A stretch of 64,000 bases of DNA from positions 489,149-553,148 of the forward strand of contig QEOQ01000590.1 in assembly GCA_010279815.1 (NCBI GenBank). The letters run 5' to 3'. The DNA is from Brachionus plicatilis (lineage: Eukaryota > Rotifera > Eurotatoria > Ploima > Brachionidae). The first letter of the stretch is position 1. Each line of letters begins with the position of its first letter. This document shows positions 59,601 to 64,000 of this stretch, piece after piece. The position numbers and the translations under genes were made by a program. The notes below the pieces were generated by a model, which worked only from the letters and a program-made list of their open reading frames with translations, searched no databases and had not been told where the DNA came from.

Positions 59601-60536
59601 GAACAAAAAAGCTTGAACAAAATTACAATTATTTACCTAAAGAATCTTTTCTTTAAAGGATCTGTTTTTTTTTAATCAAAATAGTTAAAAATATTTTTAC
59701 GTAAAATTTTTGTCACCCTCCTATTTTTTCATCCGGGCTTGGGACCGGCATACGGCATAGTTATGACGGCGTCTTCCCCTAAGAAGCACGTGGGACGTTC
59801 ATCATAAACAGCGCCACTCATCCGAGCACTTTTAATTTGGCTGCGAACTCGGCTACTATTTAGACTAGCTTGGAACCACAAACCAAGCGACATTCTCAAT
59901 TTAGAAAGAGAGAATGCCTTAACTTTAGTGCTTCCAAAGTTACGGCTATCCAAAGAGGGTCAGCTGTAAAACAAGTTCTCGCTCTGCTAAGATTCTATAC
60001 TGGATGATGGTCAAGCCAGCGGCACCCTCATACGACAAGACTAGGACAAAGACCCGTAGATCTATGTACCCGTAATACAGCTCTTCTTCAGACTCGTAGA
60101 AGACCACATAGTGTGGCTGCCACCACCCTCCTCTTTTCTCATCCTGGGCTTGGGACCGGCTTACGGCAGAGTTATGGTGGCTTATAATGTATTTTTAATA
60201 AAAACTTTAATTTTTAAAATTGATTAAAATAAGTCATTGTTTCATCCTTCTTTTAATTGATTCTTCTAAAATCTTTATCTGAAAACTTTAAAGAAAAATT
60301 TGAAATCGATATTTGGTTAGAAAATATCCGAGCAATTATAATTTGGCAACGAACTCAATGTATTTCAAGACCCTTGAAAAATAATCAAAGTTAAAGCTTG
60401 AACAAAATTACAATTATTTACCTAAAGAATCTTTTCTTTAAAGGATCTGTTTTTTTTTTTAATCAAAATAGTTAAAAATATTTTAAAAATATAATATATA
60501 ATATAAATATAATATAAAATATACGTAAAATTTTAG
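59600..60536. repeat. Pair of about 110-bp direct repeats flanking an insertion
   Basis: About 59600-59711 and 60390-60536 are direct copies, beginning AGCTTGAACAAAATTACAAT and running through CTAAAGAATCTTTTCTTTAA and AATCAAAATAGTTAAAAATA to ACGTAAAATTTT. The right copy has a TATAATATAA-type insertion of about 35 bp. Between them lie the GC-richer unit (59714-60180) and about 200 bp of AT-rich sequence. Confidence 0.75.
59714..60180 (-). mobile_element. GC-richer 410-bp unit with terminal direct repeats
   Basis: The 57-bp segments at 59714-59770 and 60124-60180 are direct copies (CACCCTCC ... GGGCTTGGGACCGGC.TACGG), so the sequence is one complete 410-bp unit plus the start of the next. It is strikingly GC-richer than everything around it. 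On minus, one frame stays open from the right repeat through WQPHYVVFYESEEELYYGYI and GAAGLTIIQYRILAEREL; another, after 59953, ends CFLGEDAVITMPYAGPKPG at a stop. This could be a C-terminal retroelement fragment, or a coding-derived tandem satellite. I do not recognise the family. Confidence 0.55.
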
Positions 60537-60539
60537 TAA

Positions 60540-60778
60540 AGGTAAATTGCATCAGAAAAAAATTTTTTTTTGTTGGATTTAAACTCAGCTTGCAAATGGC
60601 CACACCAACCTCTTCAAAATCTGATTCACATTTTTCTTCATGATTTGAATCGGTGCCATTTGCCAAAAAATCACTCTCTTTTATTGTTATTGTTTCCATA
60701 TGTGGATAACTTTGAAAAGTACCTTTTGAGTGTTTTACTTTGGCGTAAAAGCTCCACAATTTTGCCTTAACCACCTAA
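60540..60778 (-). CDS. Possible isolated exon, unknown product
   Basis: After an acceptor-like AAATTAG at about 60780, the minus strand reads VVKAKLWSFYAKVKHSKGTF, then YPHMETITIKESDFLANGTD and EEVGVAICKLSLNPTKK. Codon use and base composition look coding, and the frame is open for about 70 codons. I find no partner exons or clear donor, so it may be a relic. It is next to the 110-bp direct repeat. Confidence 0.3.
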
Positions 60779-60849
60779 TTTTAGATTTTTTTTGTCAATG
60801 TCAACCGTACCGTATATTTACAATTAAATTTTATTTAACTTAAAAGAAA

Positions 60850-61040
60850 TTTATGTGACCAATTGCAAAATTTTCGTGACCAAATGTTTATTTAGGTGAC
60901 CAGGTTAAAATTATTTATAAACATTTTTACCAAATAAATAATTTTACCTGATCACATATTATGTGACCAGTGAATATGTGACTAGTCAGAAAAAATACCA
61001 AATCACCAAATCGACATAAAGTCACTGGTCACATAACAGG
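60850..61040. repeat. Cluster of GTGACC/GGTCAC words
   Basis: TGTGACCA, CGTGACCA, GGTGACCA, TGTGACCA, TGTGACTA and GTCACTGGTCACAT occur within about 190 bp, in both orientations. It is partly palindromic. It may be a decayed fold-back repeat. GGTCA also resembles a nuclear-receptor half-site, but that is speculative. Confidence 0.4.
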
Positions 61041-61455
61041 CAAGACCCCAAATTTTTATAAAATAATTTTTTTTTAATTTTAATGTAAAAATCTAAAATT
61101 ATAAAAAAATATTAAATTTGATTTTATTTTAGGAATTTTATTTCAGAAAATTTGTTTATATTAATTTAAATTTTATTTTGATACAAATAAATAAACTTTC
61201 TAAAATTTCGAATTCTAAATATCAAAAAAAATAATTAATAAAAAATTACCTAATTTAAAATATTAGATAAATAATAAATTTTTCTTTTACTGCCTTTAAA
61301 TTTTTTTTAAAAATTTATGAAAAATTTTTTTTTGGACCTTTTTGTGTCCGGCTGGTCTACAAACGGTCGGTTTTTATTTTTGCCGATAGTTGACCGGCCA
61401 TTTCACGGTCGGTCTGTCTGGTTGCCGAGGCTTGGCTGGCCATATTTAATAGAGT

Positions 61456-61753
61456 AAATTATTTAAAAAAATTAAACTTTGAATCTGATTCAGATTCTGT
61501 TTTTGATAATGAAGAAAATTTAGGTATAAAGAAAGAACTGAAACTATATTTAGCTGACGAGGATGTGTTGGTATATTGGAAAAGTAGAGAGCCAATATTA
61601 TTTCCAATATTATTAAGTATAGCCAGTGTTATTTTAGCCAAAGTCTATCGACTGAAAGATTTTTTTCTCATACAAGTTACCAATTATGGAATCGAAGAAA
61701 TAGACTTTCTAAATCAAGTTTCGAAAAAATTATTTTTATTAGAAAAAAAATAA
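61456..61753 (+). pseudogene. hAT transposase C-terminal fragment
   Basis: The plus strand reads LNFESDSDSVFDNEEN, then ELKLYLADEDVLVYWKSREP and FPILLSIASVILAKV. This is the E..YL...DVL.YW......FP.L..IA..IL pattern of the hAT dimerisation domain. The following PxSSAxxERxFS block is replaced by unrelated sequence (YRLKDFFLIQVTNYG), so the copy is truncated or frameshifted. It stops at 61753. Confidence 0.65.
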
Positions 61754-62485
61754 ATTTAAGAATAAAATTTATTATAAAAAAAGCTTATACTTTTTTCTTT
61801 GGCTTGGATCTTTAATTTAATAGCTTAGTTTGCAAAATTTGATAAACCAAATTGGTCGACTAAATTTTTGGCCTGCTAAAATTTTGGTCGGCTAAATGGG
61901 TTTTGCTAAAAATTACCCTACTACACCAGCTTGGTTTGGTATCCATCACTATTTTGATGCCTCAAATAAATTGAATTTTCGTGACTTAATTTTTTAGTTT
62001 TTTTATGATAAAAAAACTCATTTAAGAATAATTTTTTCAAACAGTAATATTTTTTTAAAGACAATTTAAATTAATTTAAAAACATAATGTAAAAACATAA
62101 TCGTTGACGTTTATTAATGGTAGTTAACGATTTTAATGGTATTTGAATTTTGAATTTTTCCAGAAAATTATTTAATAAAATTCTTATATTTTAATAATTG
62201 GTCAAAAAGAAATGAAAAAAAAAAGTTAATAACGTTAACGTAAAAAAACGGTTTTGGATTTTTCAAAAATAATATTTTAATTTTTTTTATTTTTACTAAG
62301 AGAAAATTAGTTCATATGCCAGAAATTTTCAATAAAATACCCAAAATTTTTAAGTTTTTTACCCAATTTAATCAACAACACCACAAAAAATTAAAAAAAG
62401 CATAAAAATTAAAAAAAACTTTTTTTTTTTAATTGACACCAAACTTATTAAAATGACAATAAAAATTAAAAAAAAAAAAAAATTT

Positions 62486-62810
62486 TCATACTTCCGCCAC
62501 TATTTTTTTTATTTTTTTAACACATTTGTTGGGAAAAGCCCGGTTACGTCTTTTCTTCATTTGCGCACCGCATAGATCAAACGATTTTGTTTCTTTGTCA
62601 ATAATGTCTTGATTGTTTAACTCGATTCTCGCTCTTTTTGGAAGAAATTCTTCTTCCTCGGACTCATCGGATTCTATGCCTTTTGGAACAGCGTTAGAAT
62701 ATTGGGTTTTATAGGGTTGTCTTTTCAGTGTTCTAGAAGTTTTTAGAGGTCTACTTTTTTTACGGTTCGAATGAATCGGGATTTCTATTCCAACTGAGTC
62801 GAAATTGCAC
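62486..62810 (-). CDS. Terminal exon of an unidentified gene
   Basis: After the acceptor AAATATAG, a 108-codon frame with no initiating Met runs to a TGA at 62486: CNFDSVGIEIPIHSNRKKSR, RTLKRQPYKTQYSNAVPKGI, an acidic ESDESEEEEF, then PKRARIELNNQDIIDKE, SFDLCGAQMKKRRNRAFPNK and a basic tail. Basic clusters around an acidic run suggest a nuclear protein. I do not recognise the family. Base composition is clearly coding against the flanks. Upstream exons should lie to the right, but I find none between 62830 and 64000. Confidence 0.5.
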
Positions 62811-63254
62811 CTATATTTATTTTTTTAATTTATTTTATTATTAAGTTAAGTAAATAAGAGGGAAAATTTTAAAAAGATATTGAAATTTCTTTGGAATAGC
62901 TAAATATTCAAATTTTTTATTCTATTAAAAATTAGCATCAATTTAAAAGTGTCAAAGATTTAGGTACTTGGTTTTAAATTATTTTTTATTCTTTAATAAA
63001 AAGTGTTATTTTTAAAAAGTAGTGTCAAGTAGTTAAAAATAGTGGCTTTCTAATTAATTTATTGTAAAATAATTTATTTATGTATAATCTTAATAATTGG
63101 GGGGAAAAATTAAAAATTTGGGGTGTTTTATTGAAAATCAATGGTATCGATTTTAATGGTCCTTTTACTAATTCATTTGTTCAATTAAAAAATTTTGCAA
63201 AAAAAAAGGATTGTTAATTTTTTTTTAACGATTGATAACGATAGCATACCTGTT

Positions 63255-63895
63255 TAGAATTCACAAGTCCCAAGTCAAGTCCAAGTCCGGGCTTTTGAAA
63301 AAAAATTTTGAATACTGAAGACGAATTGTGAAGATTTTTATGCTAAAATTTCAAGAAAATTCTGATATAAGGCAAATCTATTGCATCAGACAACCCAAGA
63401 GTATATACATTTTTTGATATGAAGCCTGATCTAGCAAATTAAAAAAATAGTCTGGACTTGGACTTTTTTTTTGGGGCTTTTAAACAACTCTGCTTATAAA
63501 CAAGTCTGATCTGTATTCATTTTTTTTTTACTTAATTACTTTTCATCGCCAGAATTGGTTAAAATTGCAAAAAAATAATAATAATAATATTGGTTTTTAA
63601 ATTATTCTAATTGTGTTCATCATTTATATATCAATTACTTTTATTGATGTGTCAGTCAGAGTTATTTAAAAGTCCCATATTAAAGTCCAAATCAATAAAA
63701 AAAAAATTCCGAGCAAAAAATTTTTTGCCGTTCCAGGTAGTTATTGTGGCGGCCTAGTTAAAGTCAAAGTCATGACTAAAAAAAATGAAAGTTTTTGGCT
63801 TGGACTTTAAAAACAAAAGTCTGGATTTGGACTTTACTTGAGACTTGTGACTTTTAAACAACTCTGGTTTCATCAGTCTTAGGTATTGTAAGACA
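63255..63895. repeat. AAGTC-rich repeat with inverted and direct copies
   Basis: CACAAGTCCCAAGTCAAGTC at 63262 is echoed in inverted form by TCTGGACTTGGACTTT (about 63450) and again by TCTGGATTTGGACTTT... AGACTTGTGACTTTTAAACA (about 63822-63866). CTTTTAAACAACTCTG occurs at about 63476 and 63852. The words are shared with the palindrome in the LRRIQ3 intron and the tandem repeat at the left edge. Confidence 0.6.
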
Positions 63896-64000
63896 GAAGA
63901 TTGGAAAAATTTGAACATGAATCTTGAATCAACCAAAATTTAAAATATGTGTCATTTGAAATTCTGAAGTTCAATTTGATAGGTAAATTAGTTTAAAGAT

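Overview
The window is nuclear DNA of a small-genome metazoan. It is very AT-rich, and genes on both strands are broken by many very short GT-AG introns, mostly about 45-60 bases, with a few long introns full of transposon debris. A neuronal-type nicotinic acetylcholine receptor subunit, a Golgi tyrosylprotein sulfotransferase, GATOR1 (DEPDC5), an AMP deaminase and an LRR/IQ protein typical of ciliated animals rule out bacteria, fungi and plants. The style (about three-quarters A+T, tiny introns, compact genes, scattered LINE and MITE remnants) would suit a rotifer-like lophotrochozoan, but that assignment is inference.

Layout, left to right. 1-8388: minus-strand DEPDC5/IML1, incomplete at its 3' end, with a 4.2-kb intron holding a DDE transposon remnant, a LINE fragment inside inverted repeats and a fold-back element. 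9.9-14.7 kb: an accessory-looking block with an intronless sulfotransferase, an intronless orphan gene and a glycosyltransferase. 14.9-16.8 kb: a small multi-exon gene of unknown function. 17.1-22.4 kb: LRRIQ3-like gene on minus. 22.6-24.7 kb: ERI1 3' exonuclease on minus, divergent from CacyBP/SIP (24.9-25.7 kb). 25.8-26.2 kb: ACOT13-like thioesterase on minus. 28.1-28.6 kb: VAMP4-like SNARE on minus. 28.8-30.2 kb: WIPI/WDR45 on minus. 34.0-37.8 kb: ABCG (white-type) transporter. 38.7-44.6 kb: nicotinic receptor subunit with a LINE and a nested MITE in one intron. 47.7-50.1 kb: PGM3. 50.3-55.7 kb: AMP deaminase. 56.7-58.2 kb: kynurenine aminotransferase. 58.2-64 kb: repeat-rich, with a GC-richer repeat unit, a hAT fragment and one orphan terminal exon.

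Exon structures were built by eye from splice sites, reading-frame phase and remembered family alignments. For ten genes (ERI1, WIPI, AMPD, PGM3, KYAT, ABCG, nAChR, LRRIQ3, CacyBP, glycosyltransferase) every junction closes in phase and gives an intact protein. The genes are mostly unrelated housekeeping functions: nutrient sensing, autophagy, vesicle fusion, purine and amino-sugar metabolism, RNA decay and signalling. There is no operon or pathway cluster.

The most interesting signals are: a 3' splice acceptor directly abutting the start codon in about half of the genes, which suggests spliced-leader trans-splicing or 5'-UTR introns; two cases where a fragment of a gene's own exon is copied into the same locus; a MULE-like fold-back MITE with a readable target-site duplication, nested in a LINE, nested in an intron; and an accessory patch of intronless and glycosyltransferase genes.
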